Assembly (NCBI GenBank): GCA_047495785.1 | Contig: JBLDXI010000024.1 | Coordinates: forward strand, 186,001 to 250,000 | Direction of reading: 5' to 3' | Length of the DNA: 64,000 nucleotides | DNA from: Lepidodermella squamata | Taxonomy: Eukaryota; Gastrotricha | Notes under the pieces: generated by a model | Told to the model about the DNA's origin: nothing | What the model saw: the letters and a program-made list of their open reading frames with translations, nothing else | Databases searched by the model: none | Translations under genes and position numbers: made by a program | Part shown: positions 1 through 12,279 of the stretch, in pieces | Numbering within the stretch: position 1 is the first letter of the stretch | How the letters are laid out: each line of letters begins with the position of its first letter

Positions 1-1548
1 GGCACTTTCGGGCTGGAAAATTTAGTTTCAAGGTGGATTAATTCTGAAATATTCAAGGTTACCTTCGAGTATCCCACAACTTCATGACATTGTCGTATGA
101 GCCAGAAATGAATAAGTGCTCGGCTGATTTGGACCAATCAACAGAAGAAACCCAGGTAGAATGTGAAGTGAAAGTGGATTTCACTACCAGTCCCTCTAGA
201 ATGACGAAAAATTAGCAAAAAATTATTTGGTAAATATTCGAAAAATATACCATCTGATCGAGGGTCGTATAGTCGGATGTGGCGATCAGTTGAGGTAGTC
301 AAAAGGCACTGGTTCATAGGAGAATATGACACGGACATGAAAGCCCTTACTCCTGGCTGAAAATGGAAAAAAATTAAATTAATATTAAGGAGGAATTTTT
401 AAAACAAACAATTTTTCGATTTTCGCGACCAGCCTCCAGATCCCAGAAGACGAGAGCATGATCGAACCCAACAGTGACCAATTCCGAGTCATTCATCCAA
501 GCCAGATCTGAGATACCCTCGTTGTGTCCAGATAGGGTGACCAGAGGTACAACTCGCTTCACCGCTGAATCGTTGCTATCATCTTCCTTCGTTTTACGCA
601 TCTTTCTCTTGTGACCCTTCGACTTCTTCGCCCCTCCGTTATCGTCACTGATCGCCAATTCTTCGTCATCGGCGTTGTCTTTATTTTCGCTCACATTCGA
701 GTCATTTCCAGATGATGGGTTTAGGTTCAAATCCCAGATTTTGAGCATAGTATCCCAACTTCCTGAGGCGAATCGCTGTAGATTTGGGCTAACTGCCACG
801 CAATCGACACTGCCAGCATGACCCCGTCCGAGAACTGCGGGATGCAGCTGCCAGTCATCGTCCCGAGACGACGCCGGAATGGCCCGGGTCATCATCACGG
901 TCTGATCGTGAGCACCACTGACCGCCAATATTTCGTTATCCACTTGAACTAACGCAACGGATTTCACGGGAGCAGTATGGCACTGGACTGAGGCAACCAT
1001 ACCGTCGTTCATGCTCCACAAATTGATTGAACCATCATAACAACCCGTAAGCATTCTGTCAAGACAAGGATCGATAATTTCTAGGCACAACTTATGATAT
1101 TTCGACTTACATTGTATCCTTATCCAGCTTAATAGAAGCAACGGATGAAACCCAATCAGGGTGAGGGCATGAGATACATGGTTCAGGAGCAGATTCTTTA
1201 GTGAAATATTCCAACTCAAGAACTGATTCCTGTAATAGAAAAATGTATTCAGAATCTTTGAATAATTAGTCCTATATTCACCTGTGGCAACTTTTTAGCC
1301 TCGATGAGCTTTTCCAGCGTAGATTTCAACACGTCTTCTCCGCATCGAAAATCAAATGAAACAGCCTCTTCCGCAGCGTCTTCATCCGCTTCTTTCAGGA
1401 CTGTGTTGATCAATTCAGACAAATCCTCCGCGGTTGAGGTCACGCTGAGAGAGTAAACAGTGGACGGAATGGCAAACTCCGCTTGCCGTGTGGTAAAACG
1501 AACTTGCACCGATTGCTCATCGACATCGTCACTCAATTTTTCACCCAT
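1..1548 (-). CDS. WDR12: WDR12/Ytm1 ribosome biogenesis WD-repeat protein (3' truncated by window edge)
   Basis: WDR12 (yeast Ytm1) is the third member of the nucleolar PeBoW complex that matures the 60S ribosomal subunit and 27S/32S pre-rRNA. Exons read as 1282..1548, 1111..1229, 410..1055, 251..356, 63..195 and 1..12, with phases that all agree; the gene runs off the left edge. The first exon from the ATG at 1548 encodes the ubiquitin-like NLE domain (VQVRFTTRQ...). Beta-propeller repeats follow, with LTGCYDGSINLW, FASGSWDTMLKIWDL, STDRHIRLYDPR and SGSYDNVMKLWDTR. A long Lys/Asp/Glu-rich insert sits between blades, as in other Ytm1 proteins. The donor at 409 (GTTTGT) is weak. The start lies only 57 bp past the METTL18 stop. 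The family call is firm; the C-terminal blades are outside the window. Confidence 0.93.
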
Positions 1549-1604
1549 TGTTGCAAAAAATAAAACACCTATGCAGTGACAAATTGAATTAAAGTGAAGT
1601 CGAG

Positions 1605-2544
1605 TTATTTCCAAGTTATGCTGCATATCGAGCAACGGACGCCTTCTAAAATTTCCAACTCATTTTCAACAACAAAACGATGTGGATCATTCGGATGGGT
1701 TGTCTTCAAATATTCCGAGAATTCCAATACGGATCCTCCAGTGCCGAAATAGTAATACTTGGCGGCTAAATAAGCCACGCCGTTTGGTTTGAGGCATCTA
1801 GCCAAAAGTGACTTCAGCTTGAAATAAGAGCTCGGGACGTAGATTGTTTCACTCATGATTATGACGTCATATTTTTCAGAAACGAATCCATCTGATTCAG
1901 TCAACTTTCCCCAGTCGCCATAGAAAAATTTCGATTTCCGAAGCAATGCCTCGCCATTCACGGCCACGTTAGGTATCGTCCAGCTTTCAATGACCTCCTT
2001 GTTGAAATCTTGAAAAACGACTTGCTTAGCGCCGGTTATTAGACAATAAAGAGCGTCAAGGCCAGCACCACAGCCGAGCTAAAAAGTTCCATCTTAAAAT
2101 GTTTCATGTTCAAAACGAAAGTCTTACTTCAAGGATCGTTTTATCCGAGAAGTCAATACTTAAATCGTCAAAGTATTTCAGCAAATACCTGGCGCATTCC
2201 CATAATTTAAATCCACCTGAAGTTGAACTTTATCATGATTCGAATAGTTGAGAACTCAATTGGTTTAAAGTTCTACCTTCGTAAACATTTGTCTCCACGT
2301 CCTTGTCAGCAGCAATATCTAAACCAGCTGTTTTCGGATCAGGATTGCTTATTATTTTCAAAATTTGACCATCGGCAAGTTTGAAGTCTTGCGTCACTTG
2401 AGCAGAGAAATTTTGATCCTTTAAATCATGAGGAATCACCTCACCACAAGTCAATTGTGCATCATCTTCTTTCTCTTCTCTGTCCTCATTTTCCTCACAT
2501 TTTTCATCGGATTGAAAGAAATCGAACCGAAAAGTAGATGTCAT
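1605..2544 (-). CDS. METTL18: METTL18-like protein-histidine N-methyltransferase
   Basis: The product belongs to the METTL18/Hpm1 family, SAM-dependent enzymes that methylate a histidine of ribosomal protein L3 (uL3). Three exons: 2277..2544, 2128..2216 and 1605..2078. Splicing restores the family hallmark VYEGGFKLWECA and then the SAM-binding motif ILELGCGAG, which is split by the second intron. Further matches are VVFQDFN, KYDVIIMSETIY and the C-terminal YYYFGTGGS. The N-terminal 80 residues are acidic and variable, as is usual. The protein is about 276 residues, somewhat shorter than vertebrate METTL18. It lies immediately upstream of WDR12 on the same strand; both act on the large ribosomal subunit. 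The assignment rests on motif order. Confidence 0.88.
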
Positions 2545-2591
2545 TATTTGTTAATATCAAGGCCTATTCAATAAAGATTTGTCCAAAATAA

Positions 2592-3965
2592 TTAAAGGTT
2601 AGTGGCTTCTGGTGATGGAATTTCTTCCCGATTTTTCAAACTTCGCCAATGGAAAATGAAAAACGGCAGCGTTAGCAAAAGGCCGAACAAAACGCAAGAG
2701 CCAGAAAGCGCGTAAACGGTGAAGAAATCGTAACCTAGGTCGAAAAGGAACGCCCATAGCATCGGCCCAAGACCACCGAGCCCATGGCCGATCATGACAA
2801 TTCCAAAGGTAGTCGACAAACTACGAGGGCCGAATATTTCCATAGTTGTAGTAAGCAAAGAACCGGAAAATGTTGCCATGGAAATCCCGAAGAAAGCTGA
2901 CGCCATAAAAGGACTGAGGTACTTATGAATAAAAGGTGCTGCTACGATAGCTAATCCGCATCCAAATTGTCCTGAAAAGTAAAGTTTGGAGGGAGAAATT
3001 CGAAAAACAGTCGCCAGAATGCCAATCGAAATCCGAACAGGCGTGTCGACAATGCCGATGCAAGTCAACGTCCAAGCAGCCATTGGCAGCGAAAATTCTC
3101 CAACCTTCATAGCCAGGCGGACGCAAAACGCGTAGAACATCATGACTCCTTAAAATTATTGCAGCCCGAGGTTAAAATAATAAAAAAACTAATAACTGCT
3201 TCATACCTAACGGCCATGTTACGTTATTAATGAAGAACGTTATCAGCTTTACGTGGGAGAGTGAAATGCATTTTGAATTTTCAGTCGCAGTTTGCTCCAA
3301 CTGGCGAGGTGTTTTCGCCCAATTCGGCGGAGGCCGGAGAAACATGGCGCATACACTGATCTGCGCGACAATACAGCCTTCAAATAGCATGCAAGTGCGC
3401 CAGTCGACATCTGCAGTCATGAGTTGACTCAAGAAAAACGCGTTCAACGAAGTCCCAATACCATTCGCTGTCGAAGAAATGCTGCATGCTACCGGCCTGT
3501 ATTTATTGAACCACAGCGGAACTATGGTGACACAGGCAGTGAAAATTAATCCGAATCCGATTCCGACGAAAATCCCATAGCCGACGATTAGCATCCAAAT
3601 ATTGTAGCTGAAGAAACTGATAAATTGGGCAAATTTTATGAAAATTAGTGCTGTTACAAAGCTTGCCATATTAAATAGCCAACAGTGGCGAGTAAACTGC
3701 CGGTCACCACAGTTATCCGATGGCCAAACTTCTGGATCATTGCCCCAGCTAACAAGCCTGAGAAAAACAGGCAGGTCATGTTGACAGAGCTTATCGAGCT
3801 AATCAGGGTCAGTGAATGAATACTTGAAAATTCGGCGATCCATGCTTGCAGGAGGATCCCAACCGAGAACGCGAAGGCGATTGAGGAGGCTATAGGTACA
3901 TAGGCTGCAGCAACGATCACCCAGGCATACGTGCCGTCTACTTCGCCGTTCGCCGTAGAGGTCAT
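2592..3965 (-). CDS. Monocarboxylate transporter-like (SLC16/MFS) carrier, copy A
   Basis: A 12-helix major-facilitator protein of SLC16 (MCT) type, probably a plasma-membrane carrier for small carboxylates or related solutes; the substrate cannot be read from sequence. Exons 3658..3965, 3207..3616 and 2592..3148 give 424 residues. The first intron is only 41 bp. The family signs are VDGTYAWVIVAAAYV at the start of helix 1 (compare the MCT DGGxGW motif) and WFNKYRPVACSISSTANG, matching the MCT helix 4/5 pattern. The cytoplasmic loop after helix 6 is short. Tandem with copy B at 4445..5935, from which it differs mainly in that loop and in the C-terminal tail. The ATG at 3965 was chosen because it places a short tail before helix 1. 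Confidence 0.85.
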
Positions 3966-4444
3966 AGAAATGCTCTGATTCAGCGACTGGATTCATCCGC
4001 AAACATGAAGTCTTTTGAACACTCATATCTCAACCACGAGGGTGACACTAAAATTATTGCAACTCAGATGTACCCTAAAAATGAAAATAAATCGATAAAA
4101 AACAGGCACGATGGATCGCCCTTGTTATATTCAATTTACTTGAGCATCAACTGACAATTACATCAAATCTATACGTGAGAGCTGCCCATGGCAAATTGAT
4201 AAATCGAAAACGACAAGATTTGATCCCGTGGCTAATAGAACACAGGCAAGAAAAACGCGTCTAAAATCACTTCCAAATCAGGTAAAAGATGCGTAGTATA
4301 ATATTCGTTGAAATAGAATCACTTTAGACACCAACATAACATGCGTGATATATAGCACGGGTGTAGAAACGTCAGAAAAAAGGAAAATTTCGATTGATAA
4401 ATACCAACTTAATATATAATATCAACAACGAAAATCTCAACAAA
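3966..4444. other. Intergenic between the two carrier genes
   Basis: AT-rich spacer holding the 5' flank of copy A and the 3' flank of copy B. No supported gene or RNA was seen. An open frame at 3799..4026 only overlaps the start of copy A in another frame. Confidence 0.6.
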
Positions 4445-5935
4445 TCAAAGCTCTTCATTTTTGCCATCTTCAAGAATTTCGAACGCGCTATCGTTCGCAG
4501 CTTTGCCGTTCGAGCCAGCCGGCGATTTTTTCGTGTTTTTCAAATTACGCCAGTGAGAGACAAAAGACGGAGTAGTAATGGCAAGACCGACGATGACAAT
4601 TACACCGAAAACCAGGTAAATTAGCGTGAAACTATTGTCAAACGCATCGAGCATTAAATCAGCGATAATTGGTCCAATTCCGTTGCCGAATCCGTTGGCT
4701 ACAATCAAAATACCGAAAACGGTCGAAATCTTTTCGGGGTCAAATAATTCAGCAGTTGTGGTGACTAGGGCGGCTAGTTGGGTGCCAAAAGACGCACCAA
4801 ATAGAGCAGATGCAACAAATGGATTCATAAATTCGTTGATGAAAGGCGTCAAAGAAATAACAATGCCGAAGCCGAGTTGCCCGACAAAATAGAAAACCGA
4901 AGGCGAAATTCTGAATTTCGAAGAAATAGCACCAGTAATTACACGGAACAAGGCGTCGATGAGCCCAATGCATGAAACAGCCCAAACCGCAAGAGGCAGA
5001 TCAAATTTTCCGAGTTCAATCGCTATTCTGACACAAAACGCGTAGAATACCATGACGCCCAGCGGCCATGTGAGATTGTTGATAAAATAACAAATGAATC
5101 GCTTGTTTGTAAACAGCTGACCCGCAACCTGGAAAAAGCTGGGCTTTTTCTTCGGAGCCGGGGCGGCGCCAGTGGGTCGCAGGGCGACAATTTCGTCGGG
5201 TTTAGTCTCCTTGGGAGCGGGAGGCGGGCGGAGCAGCATGCCGACTACGCAGACCTGGCTGACGATACAGGCCTGGAACAGCATACAGCCCTTCCAGCCG
5301 GATGACCGGATGAAAACGTCAAGAAGAAAAGCGTTAACGAAAGTTCCGAGGCCGTTTCCTGAGGCAGCGATACCGCAGGCGATTGAGCGGTAACGATCGA
5401 ACCATAGCGAAACAATGGTAATGCTCGCCATATAAGAGAAACCAAAGCCGAATCCGACGAAAATTCCGTAACCGATGAGCAGCATCCAAATATTTACTGC
5501 GAAGAAGCTACAGAAAAAAATCAAGATTTAATTGTTAACAAATTGGAATTTTCAACCAATCGTACCTGATAATATACCCTATCACGCAGAGTAGGCCTCC
5601 AATAACCACAGTCATCCTGTGGCCAAGCTTGTCGATTGAAAACCCAGCGACAAAGCCGGAGAAAAACAGACAAGCGCAGTTGAGAGAACCCACAGAGCTG
5701 ATTAGGGCCTTGGAATGGTGTTTTCCGTAAGTTTCCGACCAGGCTTGCGAAAACACGGCGACTGAGTAAGCAAATCCGATAGATGCCATTTGCGGTAAAT
5801 AGCTAAGGAAAAATTCGTTAAGACTCGATAGGTGGATAAAAATGCTGGTTACCTAGCTGCTAAAATCACCCAAGCATAGCCTTTGTCGCGTTCAAGAACG
5901 AGTCCGCAAACTGTGTTCGGTTTGGTACCGCCCAT
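4445..5935 (-). CDS. Monocarboxylate transporter-like (SLC16/MFS) carrier, copy B
   Basis: Second SLC16-type carrier, 460 residues. Exons 5853..5935, 5566..5802 and 4445..5507, all with agreeing phases. It opens MGGTKPNTV, and the MCT helix-1 motif appears as DKGYAWVILAAS across the first intron. The helix 4/5 signature is WFDRYRSIACGIAASGNG, close to the MCT consensus. The central loop has the Pro/Lys-rich stretch APAPKKKPSF, and the tail after helix 12 is about 35 residues and acidic. Copies A and B share NNxTWPLGVM and FYAFCVR, so they are tandem duplicates that have diverged. Role inferred only: a proton- or ion-coupled carrier in the plasma membrane. Confidence 0.87.
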
Positions 5936-7303
5936 CTTCCAATATTCGTGTAAAAATTAACGAGCGGACCTAGGAAAGAGATTAGAGCCTTAGAATCTCA
6001 GATTATTTTTTTCTCGTTTATTTCTCTTTTTATTGAGTGTTAGTAACAGCTCACGTTCTTGATCAGCAATGCTTTGTAAAAGCATTTCCATGCTACAAAA
6101 GAAGCCGCAAGTCAGCCTCGGAAAAGCTCAGCACAACAAGGTGTTTGGGTAGCACATACTGTGATGGTGGTTGGTGGGATGAATAATAACAACTGCCAAT
6201 CATCATCATTTTACACAGTTGATTGATTGAATAATAACCAAAAAAATCATCGCTACCATCGTGCAATTACAGCGATAACGATGACAGGTAATAATAATTA
6301 ACATACATATTATAACAATATATTTCCAAAAATTTTATAATATTTATGTTCATTTATGTATATATATTTTCACATCTGTTGACCAGTATAATGCATTAGC
6401 AGTAACCATAGCAGAGAAGTGCATTATCAAAAAGGGAAGTCTCGCACAGGTACACAAGTGGTCGATAAGCCGGAAAAGAAGAGTAAACGGAAAAAAATCT
6501 GACGTGCGGATTTCGTGCTTTATAACAATGAATTTTTCGAATCTTACAAACGCTCGCAGTAAACACAAAGAAGTTTGCAAGTACGTCGATTATTCTCTGA
6601 GCAGTTATCATGCGCTTCAAGATGCAAAACCGGCAGTTTACACATCTGACTCGATTTCTCTCACTCTATCACTGGAAAGATGCAATTAATAGTAACAGGG
6701 GTTATTTATCAAAAATACGCAATGCTCGAGTTTCAACGCATTAAATCATTTGACAGCTCATTTTTAGAATTTATTAGAAATAATGATCACTATATAAGAC
6801 ATCATCATCATTATGTAAGAGGTGAGCGCTTACGTTTGCTAAGCACAGAAAAAAACAGAGCCTGCAATCTTTAACAATCATAGTATTTCTCACCGCCGAT
6901 CATCAACTGCTTTACTAAAAAAGCATTACATAGTTCAGAAAGAATCCGTAGTATGGTATAAGGATGTATTCTATTAAACCGAGCGCAAACAATACAAAAT
7001 TACTTCTCAACACTATTCCCGTAAGCTTAAGGTCCTCTCTGAAAACATGGGCCCGAGCGATGAAGCGTAACGAAGAAACAACAAGTTTTGATGATAGAAA
7101 ACCGTCATGACAATCTTGCTTTATTTTTCAGTAATCAACGAAGCCTGAATCTATCACTACCGAAAATATTTACAAATTTAGTGAGGCATTTTTCTCAACT
7201 GCTCATGATGAAACAGAAACCAGAGAATACAAGAACTCATCGACCAAATACAGAAAGGCATTGCAGCTGCGACCAAAAAACATTAAAAAAAAAGAGCGCG
7301 GGT
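5936..7303. other. Intergenic, AT-rich
   Basis: 1.37 kb between the carrier start and the AMPK gamma stop. It includes a very AT-rich patch at about 6290-6370 and probably the 3' UTR of the AMPK gamma gene. No coding exon or RNA gene could be supported; short open frames here lack splice partners or familiar motifs. Confidence 0.6.
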
Positions 7304-8956
7304 TTAGGAGGAAATTTCGGCAAACGCCAACTGACAGGCCGGTCCAGGCACGGCTGGCAGCGAGGCCGAAACCAAGTCATCCTCGCGGCCGTTTTCGAAC
7401 GTGGCGTCGAGACGCACCGAGTTGTGGTGTTGCCGTGCCGCGATCGAAGCAGCCGCCGCCGCTTGAATGCTGCCGTTGGACGACGTGAACGACATGGCCG
7501 GCGAGGGCACAGCGATTAGCGACTGCGAGTAGCTGCTCGGGAACTGGTCTAGGCTCGAAGCGTTCGATAGGTCGAAGCTGGCGCCTAGCACTGGGGCGAT
7601 TGATCCACCGGGGGTCTGAAGGAGTGCATCTGATGGGGGTGGTCGAATGAAAAAGCGAAGTAAATCTGACAACGAGACAATGCCAATAACTCGGCGTGAT
7701 GAATCTACAACAACAAGACGGTGAACGAGGCCGCGGACGATTTTTTCGAAAATCTAAAAAAAGAAGGGTTTGAAAAATTAAGCTGGATTTAGTCTGATAT
7801 TACAGTGCCGAGAGTTTCTTCCATAGTGCATATCCGAAGAGGTCCGGCTGAAGCAGGTCGTGGAGTGTCTTCTGAAAAATGCGGAAGGATGTCGCTCAAG
7901 GGCCGATTCAAATTTAAATAGCCCTTGTCGACTGCGAGAATGAGCGAGTCGGAGCGCGAAAAAACGCCGATGAGCCGTCCGTCGACGGAACTGACGACCG
8001 GGAGAGCGGAAACGTGTCGATCCACGAGAAGTTTCAGTGCATCAACGACTTTAGTTTCCGGCGTAGCAGTGGCTATGTTTGTGAAAGTGCCTGCACCGGC
8101 CTCGGCCAGGGTCTTGAACCACGACCGGGGTTTCACCAGCCGCGGTAGGTTAGCATAGATTAACCGCGCAATGTGCTTGTGTGCGATGGTGAAGAGAACA
8201 TTACCACTGGCCGGGTCGCACACGGGTAAACGCCGGACCCGGCTGCTCAGTAATAAACTCGTAGCCCTGGCAAGGCTATCTTCAGGACCTATAGCTACCA
8301 TGCGCCGCCTTTCGGTATCATATTGCAACCAGGACTCAATGCACTGCTCCTCAATGACCATGCCTCCGTCGGTATGTTGATGGCAAACCGCACGAATAAA
8401 ATCGCAAACAGTGAGCACTCCAACGTATGTCTGCCTTTCTGAGCTCCATAGCAACGCGGCACTCACGCCATTGTGCATCCTATGAGACGGAAATTTGAGC
8501 ATTATTTTTTTGAAATTTCATAATTAAAACTTGCATGGCAAAAAACGCCTTCCGACCACACAGCCTTGTATCAAAAACCACCAATTTAGAGCTGTGAGGC
8601 ATTAACTCGTAACAGGGATGGCGCTGTAGAAAGTGGACAAAATGGAATTCCGATCTTGCAATCAACGAATGGGCCTGAGGTCCACCAGAGGGTACGGCTG
8701 GAAGCGATTCTGAGAAGGCACCGTCATCCAAGCGGTCTTCATCTGCCGTTTCTTCGAGACTGCGCTGCGTAGGGAGACCGCTATCCCGCGAGCTCAGATA
8801 AGTGTTAAGGCGACGGCGATGCGACTTCACATTGGCGCTATCGGCACCAGGGTCGAAATATGACGGATCGTCGTTTGATTCTTCTAATGAAAGACTGCGA
8901 TGACGACCGGTAGGGAAGAGGCGATTACGATTGGGCGTTCCACCAGATGTATTCAT
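7304..8956 (-). CDS. PRKAG: AMP-activated protein kinase gamma subunit
   Basis: Regulatory gamma subunit of AMPK, which senses AMP/ADP/ATP through CBS domains and controls the alpha kinase subunit in the cytosol. Exons 8535..8956, 8480-flanked 7804..8479, and 7304..7753 give 515 residues. An N-terminal tail of about 105 Ser/Arg-rich residues precedes four CBS motifs: YELMPHSSKLVVFDT, FFAMMHNGVSAALLW, YVGVLTVCDFIRAV and, near the end, IGIVSLSDLLRFF. After CBS4 there is an unusual tail of about 95 residues with an Ala run. The intron at 8480..8534 has a GC donor: only GC-AG splicing joins the frames and restores the CBS1 motif. The start is the first ATG in frame (MNTSGGTPN). Family assignment is firm; splice variants with other N termini are likely but not visible. 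Confidence 0.92.
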
Positions 8957-11441
8957 TTTTAGCAAAATATCAGTAGTTCAAAGATTAAGACACTATCATT
9001 TTCATGGACGGGCTCGGCGGCTAATGCCAGACAGAAATAGTTTTCGCATAACAATCTAGAGTATAAATAGTTGAAAAAAATAACAAGGGCAGAATGCTTG
9101 GGCAAAAACAGCCGTCGCCATAGACGCCGACTCCATAAACTGGAAACTAGATGACGGCACATCACGTGGATTAGCGTTAATAACAATACGCTCTACAATT
9201 ACGAGTGTTTACTCTTTTCAACGAGTGAGCCTAGGTCACGAGACACGCTATATACATGATAAGGCTTGGTTGGCGGGGTGGAACTTGGGGTGGTTAGCGC
9301 TAATATGCATAAGCATTGTTAAAACAGTACATTATAAGCGCCCGTTGAAACAACTGAATGCCGAAAAAATTGCGCACAGTTAGGCAAGCAGTGAAACCGC
9401 TGAGCGCTACGATAGTGTTTTGGTATGGCGGCGTATAACAGAAGTCTCGTGCTTTTTGCACATTATTAGCCGTTAATACACAAGAAAAAAATACACTGGT
9501 ATTACGCCAAGAAGCTATAACCTATAAAACACATTAAATTAGCAGCATCTAAAAAGAATGCGGTTAGAATGTGGTTAGAGCATCCTCTTGAAACATCTGG
9601 GATAGAGATTACATATTCCAAACATCTGCGTAATTTAATACTTGAAGACATTTTCACATTAGAAATATATGTCATAAATCACGAAGGAACTGATGGATGC
9701 TTAATCGTCCCATCAGATCACAAGATCCCGCGCATGGTTGAAATCTCCGAGATTTGTATCCTAATGCTTCAAACATTGAAAAAACATGTTTAATCTTGAC
9801 GATGATTTAAATGAAGAGGATTGGTATTTCAGCTTGCCGGGATGACAATATATATATGCATGTGTGTGCGCATACATCCTACGCTCTGAGGTATAAAAAT
9901 CGATAATGCGACGCATTTGCAATAATATGGTTCGTGGTTTCTGCCAGTTATTTTTTTAAATCCATCAAATATCAACTTATTGATCATTCTGAAAGTTTCA
10001 GAGGTAAAGTGGAAAGGCTGATAAATATCCCTGATCAGAGTCTCATTTGCAATATCAATAATCCTACAAACATACATTATTGTCAATCGAAGGCTAAGTT
10101 AGCCTGGCTAACTCCACCCATTGACACAGAGCGGAATCTCACGCCTGGTTGGAAAAAGGTAACGAGACAAGCAATGTATTAGTCAGCGTTATAAAAAAAC
10201 AAAATATAAGAACACGTTACAATGCATGTTTGATAACCAGTTTTTTGGAATCACACGATTGATGAAGTTTAGCGCAAACAAAACTTCGAAAGTAAAATTA
10301 TTACGTTACAGTTTATGAACATGATCATCTTATTTTAATAAATTTAGTCGTCGTTTCTGTCAAGTTGATAAATCTTGGTTAAATGTTGATTTGTCTCAGA
10401 GAGAAAGATGTTCAATCTTGGTTTGAAATGTTTTGTGGCAGGCCTAGGGTTCTTACTTGAAAATTTTGATCCCGACGTGCTTCGTTCTCATATGTTCAGC
10501 GTTAAGCAAAACAGTAGTTTCCTTCGCGTACATGAAAAAATTATTAAATTTCTATATTCGAGGAAATAGCAAAGAACTATCCAGTGAATCATTATTTTTG
10601 GTTACAGTGTAATCTTGTTCACTAAGTGAAGATAAAAGACGAAAAATGGCAAACATGAAATCGCCGGCGGAAGTTTAATTATAGTTCCTTATCTTATCTA
10701 TGCTTCCAAGTTCTTTCCTCATGAAACCAGAATTCATAATTAATTTGCCCTGCGCTGGCCGTATTCAAATTATTAAGAACAAATTGGATAGCAGTTAAAT
10801 TGGAGAGCAACGAGAGCTAAGAGCTAAATGATTGCTCGTAAATGAAATCGACACAATGATTATCGTGACCGCATGGTCATAGACTGGCTACGCAATCTCT
10901 GTTCAGGACTTATGCAGATTTCGTGAAAACTCCCAAGTCCGTAGCTCACTGCTGATTCTAGTTTGATCCAATCTTTCTACGAATAAATTTATCTCGATTA
11001 GTTTTCAGCCACAGGGAGTAGATGCATGAAAATAAAATAGTCAAAAAGAAAAAATATCGGCATCGAAAATTTGAGTGAAAACCATAGATCAGAAATCTCA
11101 AGAGCCAGAATGCGACAAACCACACTGTCTCTGTATAAACGTTTGAAATTGAGTATTCAGAAAGGCCTACAACATTAAAATAGTGATAACCGTAAGCCAT
11201 ATATTAAATGTTACTACCATGTGATTAATTCAAAAGCCATACAATATGAAGGTGAATAATGAGATTTTGCTATCTCACTTGCGGATACTTGTCAAGCTCC
11301 CACAAACCACGATTAGCAGAGTGAGTCAATACTTACTCACTACTCGATCTAATGTTACCGCTCGATTGAGTTAACTGTCGAACGGGAATAGTAGAAAATC
11401 GTGTTAACATTTTGGCAAATATCAAAAGTTTACAACTAACC

Positions 11442-11462
11442 AATAATAATAATAATAATAAT
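11442..11462. repeat. AAT trinucleotide microsatellite, 7 units
   Basis: Seven uninterrupted AAT units read directly in the sequence, inside the non-coding spacer upstream of SPAG6. Confidence 0.97.
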
Positions 11463-11997
11463 GAGGGTGGGAATGTGAAATATAAAATGCCTCAGTATAA
11501 GTAGTTCCACGAACAGAATGTAGCTTAACAAGCCAAAGCAAGAGATAGCTAAAGCAGAGTTTGCTACCTAGAATAGCATCCAAAAGCGTGTATACGGATG
11601 GGAGTCGGAAGTTTATGCACAACGCCTGCTTGCTACTAAGTGACTCACGTGACTTGAGGTTTGAGGTTTGACGTTGACACTCCAGATAGAAGCCGCGGAA
11701 GTTGGATCACACCCAAAACCACGTGCCGCAAAACACTCAATATAATTTATCTCCTAATTGGTTTTCACAAATTAAAATAATATCACAAAAATAAAATTAG
11801 ACATTTATTTTAAAAACGATACTATATTCAAACAATTAAAGCGTCCTAGGCGCGTTGCCAGGGCGTTTCTATCTCGAACCAAGAACAACAAATGGTCAAC
11901 TTGTGACGGTCAGAGTTATTTCAGATTTTCGACGAAGCTATCCTATTTTCCTGTTATACTGTAAGAAGCTACACTTGTTAATATTAATCGCTCTAAA

Positions 11998-12279
11998 TTA
12001 GCTCGCATTTGACTGTTGCCCTGTGCATTCGAGCACTTCAAAAAGGTATTGCTGAACTCTGGAGTAGCGTACTGCCTTTTTCAAAATTTGGCGATTAAAC
12101 ATGACTTGAACTATAATATGCGATTGATACATTTTGAAGAGAATAGAAAGTATTGAGGAAATGCGTTTTCTCAGCCTATCCGAATATACCGCAGTTCTGA
12201 GTGGATCATTCTTGCGTCTGAAGTAACGGTTGTTGATTGCTGCATTATTAGTTGAAAACACCAGTTTGGCAAGAGACAT
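11998..12279 (-). CDS. Possible small basic protein, unrecognised (93 aa)
   Basis: An uninterrupted ATG-started frame of 93 codons, head-to-head with SPAG6 and 250 bp from its start. The predicted protein starts MSLAKLVFSTNN, is rich in Arg and Lys in its middle (YFRRKNDPLR, SDRLRKRISS) and looks largely helical. I do not recognise the family. Its length without a stop in AT-rich DNA is mildly suggestive, but nothing else supports it, and it could be a chance frame in the SPAG6 promoter. Confidence 0.3.
   Translation of the reverse strand: MSLAKLVFSTNNAAINNRYFRRKNDPLRTAVYSDRLRKRISSILSILFKMYQSHIIVQVMFNRQILKKAVRYSRVQQYLFEVLECTGQQSNAS

Noticed and set aside
7088-7519. 143-codon plus-strand frame
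   Set aside because: Antisense to the last AMPK gamma exon and its 3' flank; Arg-rich shadow frame.
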